Of a stretch of 64,000 bases of DNA, positions 19,893-31,361 are shown piece by piece. Numbering within the stretch: position 1 is the stretch's first letter; the number at the start of each line of letters is the position of its first letter. Both the position numbers and the translations under genes were made by a program. The DNA lies in NCBI RefSeq assembly GCF_001245615.1, contig NZ_CWKH01000002.1, positions 806,001 to 870,000 of the forward strand. The letters are read 5' to 3'. Under the pieces are notes generated by a model. The model saw only the letters and a program-made list of their open reading frames with translations. It did not search any database and was not told where the DNA came from. This stretch comes from Mycolicibacterium neworleansense. GTDB lineage: Bacteria > Actinomycetota > Actinomycetes > Mycobacteriales > Mycobacteriaceae.

Positions 19893-20632
19893 TGCTCCAG
19901 GGCGCCGCGCGCGCCGGAGATCTCCTGCTGCGGCCCGAGCCTGGCGTTGCGGCCGGCCCGGTCCCCCGCCCGGCGGGCGGCCGACGAGTACCCGGCCGAG
20001 GAGCTCGTCGCCCGCCATGTCCCACGGGCCTGCGAGGCCTGCCGGTAGAAGCTGCGAAGTTCGATATCCTTGTCCCGCAATGCGATAGCTGTTCCCGGCC
20101 GATCTGCCGCGTCGGCCTCGCGTTGCGCCTCTTCCCGGGCCTGGGTCAGGCGCTGGCCGATGCGGGCACCGAAGGCCAGCTGGAAGTTGAGCCGGGCAGT
20201 GATCGTCGGCGTCGGCCGGTGGGCGCCCGAGGCGATGTAGCCCTCCGACGCCTTGACCATCTGCAGCAGCAGGCTGGTGTAGAGCGCGTGGGTGGTGTCG
20301 ATGTCCTCGGGGAACCCGTAGGCGTAGACGAACGTCGAGTTGGACGCCACATCACATTTCACATCGTTGGCCTGCCCGATCACCACGAACAGCTGCACAT
20401 AGGTGCGCAGCCCCCTGGCCCCGGCCTGGCCGATGGTGATGGTGCGTTGCACCGGCATCTGCGCCTTGGTCCGCTCGGCCGAGTGGGCGCGGGCCAGCGC
20501 CAGGTCGATCGAGGTGGCGGTGGCCAGGCGCTGGGCCGCGGCCATGAACGCCTCGGCCTCGTGCAGGTTGTCGGTGCCCTCAGCCTGACGTAGCAGTGCC
20601 GCGATCCGCGCCAGCATCTTGTCGTCGGTCAT
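19889..20632 (-). CDS. DUF2786 domain protein (Rv0184-like)
   Basis: A 247-residue protein. The N-terminal ~45 residues (MLARIAALLRQAEGTDNLHEAEAFMAAAQRLAT) are the DUF2786 helix pair. A larger mixed domain follows, including FVVIGQANDVKCDV and a LNFQLAFGARIGQRL helix, and the tail is Arg/Ser/Ala-rich. It is translationally coupled to the downstream zinc hydrolase, which suggests that they act together. The function is unknown; DUF2786 occurs in bacterial and phage proteins of unknown role. Confidence 0.83.
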   Translation of the reverse strand: MTDDKMLARIAALLRQAEGTDNLHEAEAFMAAAQRLATATSIDLALARAHSAERTKAQMPVQRTITIGQAGARGLRTYVQLFVVIGQANDVKCDVASNSTFVYAYGFPEDIDTTHALYTSLLLQMVKASEGYIASGAHRPTPTITARLNFQLAFGARIGQRLTQAREEAQREADAADRPGTAIALRDKDIELRSFYRQASQARGTWRATSSSAGYSSAARRAGDRAGRNARLGPQQEISGARGALEQ

Positions 20633-20660
20633 GACGCGATCCTAGAAATCCACTCCGACA

Positions 20661-23533
<2,873 letters not shown>

Positions 23534-23544
23534 CCACCGAACGC

Positions 23545-24207
23545 TCAGATGGCGTCGTAGTCGGCGGTGCGGTCGTAGACGACTTCGAAGTCGACGTGAA
23601 CACCGCACAGGTCACCGTCGGCGTTTCGGGTGGCGAACACCGAATAACTCCCGTCGCCCCAGCCGGACCGGCAGATCACGTAATTCTCACCCGCGCGGGC
23701 ATCGAACAGCGTGACACTGTGGGGCGCGACGTGATCCTCGGTGGTTTCGTAGGGCCGGTCGGCCCAGACCTCGTTGTCGAACCAGTCCGAGGTTTCTTCG
23801 TACGTCAGGTCACTGACCCGCCTGGCCTCGGCCGCGTCGGCCACTCCGACACTCGCGCAGTCCACCGGGACGACGTACGACATGCCGGGCTCGGGTGCCG
23901 GCTTCCCGTCCGGCACCACGCCTTCCACGCTGACGGGTGCGTCGTCGCGCATGCACACGCTCAGATACGCCACCCGCAGGTGGCTACCGTCCAACCCTTC
24001 CGACACATCGGCCAGGGTCAACCGCACCGGGTGCGCGCCGGCACCGATGGAGGTGACGAAACCTGCCCCGAAGTTGATCGGATCGGCGATCTCGATCTGC
24101 CCGGAAGTCACGGTGAGCAGTCCGGCGTCGCGAACCGTGAGCAGGCAGGCCCGCTCGTTGAGCGGGGCCACCCCGGTACGCAATGCGTAGAGTTCCGAGA
24201 GCCTCAT
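23545..24207 (-). CDS. DUF4241 protein
   Basis: A 220-residue protein ending in the characteristic DUF4241 block, VTLFDARAGENYVICRSGWGDGSYSVFATRNADGDL. The N-terminal half carries a beta-rich region with INFGAGFVTSIGAGAHPVRL. No signal peptide or membrane segment is seen. The ATG at 24207 overlaps the stop of the upstream DUF4262 gene (ATGA), so the two are translated together. Function unknown. Confidence 0.85.
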   Translation of the reverse strand: MRLSELYALRTGVAPLNERACLLTVRDAGLLTVTSGQIEIADPINFGAGFVTSIGAGAHPVRLTLADVSEGLDGSHLRVAYLSVCMRDDAPVSVEGVVPDGKPAPEPGMSYVVPVDCASVGVADAAEARRVSDLTYEETSDWFDNEVWADRPYETTEDHVAPHSVTLFDARAGENYVICRSGWGDGSYSVFATRNADGDLCGVHVDFEVVYDRTADYDAI

Positions 24208-25769
24208 GCGTGCAGCATCTTGGTTGCCGCCCTGCCGAATTCGACGAGCCTGGCGATGTGTTCAGGGCCGCCGTCATGTATCGACTTGGAGAATTTGAGC
24301 TCCGCCGGATAGAACTCCGTCTTCTTGGTGCCCCGGGTTCGCTTGGCATGGTCGTTGATGCCGAGGGTTATGCACACCTCGGCGCCGTAGAGGATCCGCC
24401 GGCCATTGTCGATTCGAAAATTCTCGTCGATCGAGATGTCGTAGATCCAGGATCGCGGGATCACCCGCAACCCGGACTCGAACTGCGGGGTGCCCGGATC
24501 CGGGTCGTCGTCGGCACGGACGTCGTCACCCATCCAGAGGATCAACCGCTCACCGTCGAGCACCGCGACCTCCTGATAGAGGGCCGGCCCCCAATCGTGC
24601 CGCTTGATGAAGCGCTCGACCGTAAAGGCTTGTACCGCATCGAAATCCACGATGCCGCGCAGCGCTTCCAGCGCTATCGCCGGGTCCCGCAGACAGGCCG
24701 GCAGTGCCGTTTCCAGCCGGCGGTGCGGCGTCCAGTCTCCGTAGGGTTCGAGCTCGGTGATCAGCTGGGTAACGGTGGCATGTGCCGAGGCCTCCAGATC
24801 GGAATCCGCCCACAAGAGTGACCATTCGGAGTCGGGGCGGACGACCTCGCGCAATGCCGCCACCGCGCGGTTGCGCAGCTCCTCGGTGACGACGATTCTC
24901 GGCTCCTCGTCGAGCGTTTCGGGTCCCATGGCAGTGTCGAGCGGGGTTCCACCCGGCATCAGTGCGACGACAGCCGCGGCGGCGGCGATGACCTGTTCAC
25001 ATTCACGATTGTCGAGGAAATCGGTGTCGTGGGCTTTGGCGAACGTGTGCTCGAGGAATGCCACGCGGCCCTCGAGGGGGGTGTCGTCGAAGTCGTTGGC
25101 CCAATCAGCGGCAGTGTCGTTGCCGTAGGCGTCGACTCCCCAGGCACCCATTCGATTTACCTCCCACGTTTCCGAGATCCGATCCGGTGCAGGCACCCCG
25201 GGTGGCAGCCAGACGCTGGGTGGATGGTCGCGGATCGGCAGCCACATCATCGGCTGCCGATCGGCGAAGTACTCATCGAAACCCGGTTCGCCGGGGTAAC
25301 GGCCGGCACCGTCCGGCCACACCACCTGAAGAAAGTCCACGGGGTTGGCGGCATTGAAATGCAGAGCCATGCCGAACTGGCTGGGGCACCAGCTCGAATG
25401 GATCGGCATCAGCTTGACCCAGTAGTCATCGGGCTCGGTGTCACGCAATCCCAACACACCCGAGAACCGCGCCTGGGGCACCAGGGCGCGGCCGGCGGAC
25501 CGGGCTTCCGCCACGACCGTGTTCAGCACCCTTGTCATCAGGCCGAAATCGCCGACACCGTAGATCGCGAGTTCGGGTTGCCGGTGGGTGTGCCACAACC
25601 CCGCGGTGAAGACGTAGGGCGGCGGTTCCTCGGGTTTGGTCGGCCCTATCCCCACACAGTGGTGGCCGTGGCGTTCGACGTCGTCGAGCATCCGGCGGAC
25701 GACAGGGTCATTGGCGTCACGCTGGCCGTCGTCGACACAGGCGATGCACAGACACTGTTTGCTGTCCAT
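24204..25769 (-). CDS. DUF4262 protein with a large uncharacterised C-terminal part
   Basis: About 521 residues. The first ~25 residues hold a Cys cluster (CLCIAC). Residues ~30-170 match DUF4262: YVFTAGLWHTHRQPELAIYGVG, then DYWVKLMPIHSSWCPSQFGMALHFN and DFLQVVWPDGAGRYPGEPGF. The remaining ~330 residues have no family I recognise and include an acidic/aromatic region. The ATG at 25769 (MDSKQCLCIAC) is preferred; a GTG at 25787 is also possible. It is coupled by ATGA to the DUF4241 gene. No function is known for either domain. Confidence 0.82.
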   Translation of the reverse strand: MDSKQCLCIACVDDGQRDANDPVVRRMLDDVERHGHHCVGIGPTKPEEPPPYVFTAGLWHTHRQPELAIYGVGDFGLMTRVLNTVVAEARSAGRALVPQARFSGVLGLRDTEPDDYWVKLMPIHSSWCPSQFGMALHFNAANPVDFLQVVWPDGAGRYPGEPGFDEYFADRQPMMWLPIRDHPPSVWLPPGVPAPDRISETWEVNRMGAWGVDAYGNDTAADWANDFDDTPLEGRVAFLEHTFAKAHDTDFLDNRECEQVIAAAAAVVALMPGGTPLDTAMGPETLDEEPRIVVTEELRNRAVAALREVVRPDSEWSLLWADSDLEASAHATVTQLITELEPYGDWTPHRRLETALPACLRDPAIALEALRGIVDFDAVQAFTVERFIKRHDWGPALYQEVAVLDGERLILWMGDDVRADDDPDPGTPQFESGLRVIPRSWIYDISIDENFRIDNGRRILYGAEVCITLGINDHAKRTRGTKKTEFYPAELKFSKSIHDGGPEHIARLVEFGRAATKMLHA

Positions 25770-25829
25770 GGGCAATATATCTACCACATGGCGCTATATA
25801 TAGATCCACCCTTTGCTCCGGGCCGAACG

Positions 25830-26318
25830 TCAACCGTTGTAGGCCGCCTGCAGTTTGGCGATGTCGAACTTGCCGACAGTGCTCAACACCGCGGACATCA
25901 ACCGAGCGTCAGCTTCGGAATCGCCCTTGCCCAACAAGTCGTAGTACTCGGTCGGCGTGATCTGCCACGCCAGCCCGTACTTGTCCTTGAGCCAGCCGCA
26001 CGGCAGTTCCTCGCCGCCCTCGACCAGCGCGGCCCAGAGCTGGTCCAGCTGCTCCTGGCCGGTGACGCGCGCTTCCAGCGAGATGGCCTCGTTGAAGGTG
26101 AACTGCGGGCCACCGTTGATGCCGACCAGGCGCTGACCGGCCAGCTCGAACTCCACCACCACCGGTACATCCTGCGGAGAGGGTGAATCAGGATGCGAGG
26201 CGATGGTGGTGATGATGCGGCCGTTGCCGCCGAACGCGGCGATGTAGTGCTGCGCGGCCTGCTCGGCCTCCCGGTCGAACCACAGGTTGGGGACGATGTT
26301 GGCTTTGATTTCAGTCAT
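25830..26318 (-). CDS. PhnB-like VOC-fold protein
   Basis: A 162-residue VOC-superfamily protein of the PhnB / 3-demethylubiquinone methyltransferase-like group. It begins IVPNLWFDREAEQAAQHYIAAFGG and continues with EFELAGQRLVGINGGPQFTFNEAISL and the closing CGWLKDKYGLAWQITP. Members are small dimeric proteins with a metal- or ligand-binding pocket and are mostly uncharacterised. It is transcribed towards the DUF4262 gene with a 60 bp AT-rich gap, so joint expression is possible but not evident. Confidence 0.87.
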   Translation of the reverse strand: MTEIKANIVPNLWFDREAEQAAQHYIAAFGGNGRIITTIASHPDSPSPQDVPVVVEFELAGQRLVGINGGPQFTFNEAISLEARVTGQEQLDQLWAALVEGGEELPCGWLKDKYGLAWQITPTEYYDLLGKGDSEADARLMSAVLSTVGKFDIAKLQAAYNG

Positions 26319-26432
26319 GGCATGTAGACCCGCGGCGAGCCGCTAGTTCATCGGCGCATCCCATTACAACGAAATCAAGCTTGTATATACGCAGGTCATA
26401 GGGCCATTACCCGGCAGTACTGCAACCTGTTC

Positions 26433-26438
26433 TATTAT
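26433..26438 (+). promoter_or_regulatory. Candidate -10 element of the alcohol dehydrogenase gene
   Basis: TATTAT lies nine bases before the ATG at 26447. This spacing would place the transcription start on or next to the start codon, giving a leaderless mRNA, which is common in mycobacteria. No ribosome binding site is present, and no convincing -35 is seen. Confidence 0.45.
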
Positions 26439-26446
26439 CGCCTTCC

Positions 26447-27571
26447 ATGAAGACCAAAGGCGCCCTGCTGTGGGAACTCAACTCGCCCTTCAAGGTCGAC
26501 GAGATCGACCTCGGCGACCCCGTCGCCGACGAAGTACAGATCCGGATGCACGCCGCGGGCATGTGCCACTCGGACTACCACCTGACCACCGGCGCCACCC
26601 CGATGGCGCTGCCCGCGCTCGGCGGCCATGAGGGCGCCGGCGTTGTCACCAAGGTCGGCAAGAACGTCACCGGCATCGAGGAGGGCGACCACGTCATCCT
26701 CGCCTTCATCCCGGCCTGTGGTGAGTGCCCGCCGTGTCTGAAGGGCTTCCGCTCGCTGTGCGACCGTGGCGCCGTGCTGCTGGGCGGCAAGGCCATCGCC
26801 GACGGCACCAACCGCATCCACGCCGGCGGCCATGAGGTGTCGCCGATGAACCTGCTGGGCACGTTCGCGCCGTACATGACCGTGCACAAGGACTCCGTCG
26901 TCAAGATCGACAGGGACATCCCGTTCGAGACCGCGGCCATCATGGGTTGCGCGGTGCCGACCGGCTTCGGCTCGGCCACCAATGTCGCCGACGTCAAGCC
27001 CGGCGAGACCGTCATCGTCGTCGGCGTCGGCGGTATCGGCATGAGCGCGCTGCAGGGTGCGGTGATCTCGGGTGCCAAGCACGTCATCGCGATCGACCCG
27101 AACGAATGGAAGCGGGAGCAGGCCATCAAGTTCGGCGCCACGCACGTCTACCCGTCGATGGCCGAGGCCATCGCGCCGGTGATGGAGACGACCTGGGGCC
27201 TGATGGCCGACAAGGTCATCATCGCCGTGGGCGAGATGAAGGGCGAGTACATCGAAGAGGCGATGATCCTCACCGCCAAGACCGGCACCTGCGTGGTGAC
27301 GGGCATGGGGTCGATGATGGATGCCGACGTCAAGCTCAACCTGTTCCTGTTCACGATGTTGCAGAAGACGTTGAAGGGCAACATCTTCGGTGGCGGCAGC
27401 TCGCACGTGGAGACCCCGCGGCTGACCGCGCTGTACAAGTCGGGCCTGCTCAACATCGACGACATGATCACCCGGACCTACAAGCTCGAGGACATCAACC
27501 AGGGCTACCAGGACATGTTGGACGGCAACAACATTCGTGGTGTCATCAAGTTCGACGAGTCGGACTGGTAA
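26447..27571 (+). CDS. NDMA-dependent zinc alcohol dehydrogenase
   Basis: A 374-residue medium-chain dehydrogenase. The catalytic zinc site is Cys40, His61/Glu62 and Cys169; the structural zinc cysteines are 91, 94, 97 and 105. The cofactor motif GVGGIG is at 194-199. The overall sequence matches the actinobacterial NDMA-dependent nicotinoprotein group (TIGR03989 type). These keep NAD tightly bound and pass electrons to an external acceptor, thought to be mycofactocin. No mycofactocin genes are in the window. The mRNA may be leaderless. A strong hairpin follows the gene. Confidence 0.92.
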   Translation: MKTKGALLWELNSPFKVDEIDLGDPVADEVQIRMHAAGMCHSDYHLTTGATPMALPALGGHEGAGVVTKVGKNVTGIEEGDHVILAFIPACGECPPCLKGFRSLCDRGAVLLGGKAIADGTNRIHAGGHEVSPMNLLGTFAPYMTVHKDSVVKIDRDIPFETAAIMGCAVPTGFGSATNVADVKPGETVIVVGVGGIGMSALQGAVISGAKHVIAIDPNEWKREQAIKFGATHVYPSMAEAIAPVMETTWGLMADKVIIAVGEMKGEYIEEAMILTAKTGTCVVTGMGSMMDADVKLNLFLFTMLQKTLKGNIFGGGSSHVETPRLTALYKSGLLNIDDMITRTYKLEDINQGYQDMLDGNNIRGVIKFDESDW

Positions 27572-27578
27572 CCCTTCC

Positions 27579-27614
27579 CCGCTGAGCGGTTCCCGGCCAG
27601 GGACCGCTCAGCGG
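27579..27614. terminator. Hairpin terminator between convergent genes
   Basis: CCGCTGAGCGGT (27579-27590) and ACCGCTCAGCGG (27603-27614) are perfect 12 bp inverted arms around a 12 bp loop that can itself pair CCC with GGG. It lies just after the alcohol dehydrogenase stop and overlaps the end of the convergent DUF1232 gene, so it can serve both directions. There is no T-tract, as is usual in mycobacteria. Confidence 0.75.
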
Positions 27615-28021
27615 GAGAGCCCGGTCAACCGCGCCAGCGCATCGAACCCGTCGTCGGTACCCGGCCAGTGCGCCCGCACGGCTTCCAAACCGGCATGACG
27701 CACGACGCTGCGAAGCACCAGGGTGACGATGATGGCGTCGTCGGCGTACCCGAGCACCGGGACGAAGTCGGGGATCAGATCGATCGGCAGCGCCAGATAG
27801 ACGACCAGCAGGGCCAGCCGCAGGCGCACGCCCCGGGGCAACGACTTGTCGGCGGCCAGCCGCGGGATGAGCCGCAAAAGATCGGGAAGCATCCGCAGCG
27901 CCTCGGTGAGCAGGTTTCCGCGGGGCCGCATGACGAGCAGCGCGACGATCAGGATCAGCCAGCTCAGCAGCAGTGCGACACCGAGACCGATCAGCGCGTT
28001 ACCCCACCAGGTGTCGACCAC
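27608..28021 (-). CDS. DUF1232 (YkvA-type) membrane protein
   Basis: About 137 residues. An N-terminal membrane helix (ALIGLGVALLLSWLILIVALLVM) is followed by the DUF1232 core YLALPIDLIPDFVPVLGYADDAIIV, a signature repeat of short membrane-associated helices. The family is of unknown function. The frame extends to a TTG at 28045, but that would start inside the terminator of the upstream gene. The GTG at 28021 is therefore preferred. Confidence 0.82.
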   Translation of the reverse strand: MVDTWWGNALIGLGVALLLSWLILIVALLVMRPRGNLLTEALRMLPDLLRLIPRLAADKSLPRGVRLRLALLVVYLALPIDLIPDFVPVLGYADDAIIVTLVLRSVVRHAGLEAVRAHWPGTDDGFDALARLTGLSR

Positions 28022-28045
28022 CTGACAATTGTCCAGCAGACGCAA

Positions 28046-28077
28046 AACTGCCCCTTTTCAGGTGAAAAGGGGCAGTT
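28046..28077 (-). terminator. Intrinsic terminator of the SDR gene
   Basis: Perfect 15 bp arms, AACTGCCCCTTTTCA (28046-28060) and TGAAAAGGGGCAGTT (28063-28077), are separated by two bases. On the minus strand the hairpin is followed by a short T run. It begins 19 bp after the SDR stop codon, which fits a classical terminator. Confidence 0.85.
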
Positions 28078-28096
28078 CTGTGTCTGTTCGCGAGAG

Positions 28097-28873
28097 TTAC
28101 TTGGGTGGCATCCGGATGCCGCCGTCGACGCGCACGACCTCGGCGTTCATGTACGAGTTGGTCAGCAGCTCGACGACCATCGAGGCCAGCTCCTCGGGCT
28201 TGCCGAGGCGGTGCGGGAACAGCACCGACTCGCCCAGCTTGGCCTTGAATGCCTCCGACGCCTCGCCCTCGCCGTAGATCGGGGTGTCGATCAGGCCGGG
28301 TGCCACGGTGTTCACCCGAATCCCAGCTGCCGACAAATCCCTCGCCACGGGCAGGGTCAGGCCGACCACGCCGCCCTTGGACGACGAGTAGGCCGCCTGG
28401 CCGATCTGACCGTCGAAGGCCGCGACGCTGGTCATGTTGACGATCGCACCGCGCTCGCCGGTGTCGGTCAGCTCGTTGCGGCTCATCGCGGTGGCGGCCA
28501 ACCGGATGCAGTCGAAGGTGCCGACCAGGTTGATGGCCAGGACCTTCTTGTAGGCGTCCAGGTTGTGCGCGGAGGCGAACTCGCCGTCCTTGCCGATGGT
28601 GCGCTGGGCCCAGCCGATGCCGGCCGAGTTCACCAGGGCGCGCAGCGGGCCGAGCTCGCCGGCCTTGTTGACCGCGGCCTCGATCTGCTCGGTGTTGGTG
28701 ACGTCGACGCTGACGAAGGCGCCGCCGATCTCCTCGGCGAGGGCCTCACCCTTATCCGCCTGCAGGTCAGCCACGACAACGCGGGCTCCCTTGGCGGCCA
28801 ACTGGCGGGCGGTCGCCGCGCCGATACCTGATGCGCCACCGGTGACGATGGCGCTTGCTCCGTTGAGTTCCAC
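28097..28873 (-). CDS. Short-chain dehydrogenase (3-hydroxyacyl-CoA dehydrogenase type II-like)
   Basis: A 258-residue SDR enzyme. The cofactor motif GGASGIG is at 12-18, NSAG near 82, and the catalytic Ser149, Tyr162 and Lys166 are all present ([20 protein letters not shown]). The overall pattern, including [16 protein letters not shown] and [11 protein letters not shown], resembles HSD17B10-type 3-hydroxyacyl-CoA dehydrogenases of fatty-acid or steroid metabolism. The GTG at 28873 ([13 protein letters not shown]) is chosen as the typical SDR start. It has its own terminator and is divergent from the pirin gene. Confidence 0.88.
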   Translation of the reverse strand: MELNGASAIVTGGASGIGAATARQLAAKGARVVVADLQADKGEALAEEIGGAFVSVDVTNTEQIEAAVNKAGELGPLRALVNSAGIGWAQRTIGKDGEFASAHNLDAYKKVLAINLVGTFDCIRLAATAMSRNELTDTGERGAIVNMTSVAAFDGQIGQAAYSSSKGGVVGLTLPVARDLSAAGIRVNTVAPGLIDTPIYGEGEASEAFKAKLGESVLFPHRLGKPEELASMVVELLTNSYMNAEVVRVDGGIRMPPK

Positions 28874-28945
28874 GCCCAACACACTAAGCCCCTGCCGAGC
28901 CCGATCCACCGGTTGGTCAGCGAAGCCCGTCGGTAGGCTGGCGCC

Positions 28946-29665
28946 ATGGCTTCCGGGACGTCCAAGGTCGATATCCGGCGCGCAGACGAGCGTGGCGCCA
29001 GCACGACCGACTGGCTCCGGTCACGGCATTCGTTCTCCTTCGCCGACTACTACGACCCGGCCAACACCCACCACGGGCTGTTGCTGGTCAACAACGACGA
29101 CATCGTGGCACCGGGCGCCGGTTTCGATACCCACCCGCACCGGGACATGGAGATCGTCACCTGGGTCCTGTCAGGTCAGTTGGCCCACGCGGATTCGATG
29201 GGTAACTCCGGGGTGATCTATCCGGGTCTGGCGCAGCGGATGTCGGCGGGCACGGGTGTGCAGCATTCCGAGAAGAACGGGTCTGCCAGTGAGCCCGTGC
29301 ATTTCGTGCAGATGTGGGTGCTGCCCGATACGGCCGGGGTGACACCGAGCTATCAACAGCAGGAGATCGAGTTGGCGGACACGTTGACGCCGATCGCCTC
29401 CGGCGCGGTCGACGCCGCCGTCACCCTGCACAACCGCGATGCCACGTTGTACGGCGCCCGCCTGCGGCGCGGCGGTTCGGTCGCACTGCCGCAGGCCCGC
29501 TACGTCCACCTGTTCGTCGCGCGCGGGTCGGTCACATTGGACGGATCTGAATCGCTCGGCGAGGGAGACGCCGCCCGGCTCACCGATTCGGGCGGGCAGG
29601 TCACCGCCGATACCGAAGCCGAGATCCTGGTCTGGGAGATGAATGCGGGTTTGGGCGGGGCGTAG
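28946..29665 (+). CDS. Pirin family protein (Rv0181c-like)
   Basis: A 239-residue bicupin. The N-terminal pirin metal site appears as HPHRDMEIVTWVLSG, with His and Glu ligands, and GTGVQHSEKN completes the cupin. The second cupin has weaker motifs. Pirins are iron-binding proteins, and some have quercetinase activity. Position near sigG matches Rv0181c. The downstream lipoprotein gene begins 23 bp before the pirin stop in another frame, so the two are translationally linked. Confidence 0.92.
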   Translation: MASGTSKVDIRRADERGASTTDWLRSRHSFSFADYYDPANTHHGLLLVNNDDIVAPGAGFDTHPHRDMEIVTWVLSGQLAHADSMGNSGVIYPGLAQRMSAGTGVQHSEKNGSASEPVHFVQMWVLPDTAGVTPSYQQQEIELADTLTPIASGAVDAAVTLHNRDATLYGARLRRGGSVALPQARYVHLFVARGSVTLDGSESLGEGDAARLTDSGGQVTADTEAEILVWEMNAGLGGA

Positions 29666-30890
29666 CGCGATCGCACTGATCACCGCGGCCGCCCTGGCCG
29701 CGTGTGGGACGCAGCCCGAAACCGGACCGCCCCCACCGTCCGCGTCGAGCGCTGCGCCCGCCGGGCTGGCAACGGCGCCCCTGCACGTACCCGCCGGCCT
29801 CGACCAGGCCCCGCTCGACGAACCGCGTCAGGCCCTGATTCCCTCCGGCTGGACCATCGAGGTGATCGCCCGGGTGCCCAAGGCCAGGATGGCCGTATTC
29901 GCCCCGGACGGCGCCCTGCTGGTGTCTGTCCCGGCCACCGGGCAGGTGCTGACGGTGCTCCCCGACCGGCACACCCTGCTCGAAGGCCTGGAACAGCCAC
30001 ACGGACTCTTCTTCGCCGGGCCGACGCTCTATGTGGCCGAGAGCAACCGCGTCGACGCCTATGACTACGTCGACGGCCGCGCGGTCAACCGCCGCACCGT
30101 CGCCGGCGGTCTGCCCGACGCCAAGAGCCCGGACCTGCACGGCGCCTATTCCCATGCGCTCAAGAGCGTGGTCGTGGGATCCGATGGCGCGGTGTATTTC
30201 TCGATCGGATCGACGGGCAACGTCTCGGCCGAGGACCGCAGTGCCACGCCGCCGCGGGCGACGATCATGCGGGTGCCGCCCGGTGGTGGCCCGGCAGCAC
30301 TGTTCGCCACCGGGGTGCGCAACGGCACGGGCCTGGCCCTCGCGCCGGATGGCTCGCTGTGGACAGCGGTGAACAACCGCGACAACGTGCCCGATCCGCA
30401 AGGTCGGGTGCGGCAGGACTATGTGGACGACCACCCACCGGAGTCGGTGGCCAAGCTGACCCCGGGCCGCGAATTGGGTTGGCCGTACTGCAATCCCGAT
30501 GGCGCGCCACCGGCCGGGTTCATCCGCGACATGGAGACCAACGCCGACGGCAGCGAGATGGACTGTGCGGTGCTGGCACCGGTGGAGCAGACGTTGGGAG
30601 CGCATTCGGCGCCGCTGGGGATGAGCTTCGCCGAACTGCCGGAACCCTATGGCCCGGGAGCGCTCGTCGGGGTGCACGGATCCTGGAACCGGCAGTCACC
30701 GCAGGCGCCCGAGGTGTCGTTCTTCGGTTGGCGCAACGGCGCATTGGGCGCACAGCAGACCCTGGTCGGCGGGTTCCAGGCCGATGACGGCACCCGGTGG
30801 GGCCGCCCGGTGGCCGCGGTCACCGGACCGGACGGCGCGGTGTACATCACCGACGACTACGCCGGCGCGGTGTATCGGCTGGCCCCCTAG
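29643..30890 (+). CDS. PQQ-dependent sugar (sorbosone) dehydrogenase-like lipoprotein
   Basis: A 415-residue exported lipoprotein: signal peptide with lipobox LAAC (Cys21), a Pro/Ser/Ala linker, then a six-bladed beta-propeller. Propeller motifs are FAPDGALLVSVP, GLFFAGPTLYVAESNRV, GVRNGTGLALAPDGSLW, PYGPGALVGVHGSWNR and TGPDGAVYITDDYAGAVYRL, typical of the L-sorbosone/soluble glucose dehydrogenase family. Whether it holds PQQ is unknown, as mycobacteria generally do not make PQQ. It overlaps the pirin gene by 23 bp, so the two are an operon; the link is unexplained. Confidence 0.88.
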   Translation: MRVWAGRSAIALITAAALAACGTQPETGPPPPSASSAAPAGLATAPLHVPAGLDQAPLDEPRQALIPSGWTIEVIARVPKARMAVFAPDGALLVSVPATGQVLTVLPDRHTLLEGLEQPHGLFFAGPTLYVAESNRVDAYDYVDGRAVNRRTVAGGLPDAKSPDLHGAYSHALKSVVVGSDGAVYFSIGSTGNVSAEDRSATPPRATIMRVPPGGGPAALFATGVRNGTGLALAPDGSLWTAVNNRDNVPDPQGRVRQDYVDDHPPESVAKLTPGRELGWPYCNPDGAPPAGFIRDMETNADGSEMDCAVLAPVEQTLGAHSAPLGMSFAELPEPYGPGALVGVHGSWNRQSPQAPEVSFFGWRNGALGAQQTLVGGFQADDGTRWGRPVAAVTGPDGAVYITDDYAGAVYRLAP

Positions 30891-30921
30891 AGGTACGATC
30901 GCCAGCCGTAAGATCGCTGAT

Positions 30922-31356
30922 GTGGCCGACCAACAGCTAGGCGATCTCAAGCTGCTGCGCCGGGTCCGGGACCGGATCGACCGCGAGTATTCGCAGCCGC
31001 TGAACGTCGAAGCGCTTGCCCGCGGGGTGAACATGTCGGCCGGGCACCTGTCCAGACAGTTCAAGATCGCCTATGGCGAGTCACCGTATTCGTACCTGAT
31101 GACACGTCGTATCGAGCGCGCGATGGCGCTGCTGCGCCGCGGCGACATGTCTGTCACCGAGGTCTGCTTCGCCGTCGGCTGCTCCTCGCTCGGCACGTTC
31201 AGCACCCGGTTCACCGAGCTCGTCGGCATCCCGCCCAGTGCGTATCGGCAACAGACCGCCGGAGTGACCTCCGGCATGCCGTCCTGCGTCGAGAAACAGG
31301 TCACCAAACCGATCAGGAATCGAGAAGCGCCCGCCACCCGCCTCCACCTAGCGTGA
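30922..31356 (+). CDS. AraC-family regulator (DNA-binding domain only)
   Basis: A 144-residue protein made almost wholly of an AraC/XylS double helix-turn-helix: LLRRVRDRIDREYSQPLNVEALARGVNMSAGHLSRQFKIAYGESPYSYLMTRRIERAMALL, then VCFAVGCSSLGTFSTRFTELVGIPPSAYR. No sensory domain is present, as in MarA/SoxS-like regulators. A GTG start is chosen at the beginning of the homologous region. The next gene (VOC protein) starts at or a few bases after its stop, followed by a UvrA-like ATPase, so this is a three-gene operon. It may regulate its own operon. Confidence 0.87.
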   Translation: MADQQLGDLKLLRRVRDRIDREYSQPLNVEALARGVNMSAGHLSRQFKIAYGESPYSYLMTRRIERAMALLRRGDMSVTEVCFAVGCSSLGTFSTRFTELVGIPPSAYRQQTAGVTSGMPSCVEKQVTKPIRNREAPATRLHLA

Positions 31357-31361
31357 CAAAC

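Noticed and set aside
25771..25829. AT-rich TATATATAG stretch as a strong regulatory palindrome
   Set aside because: The arms do not pair well beyond five bases; it may only be a promoter-like AT-rich gap.
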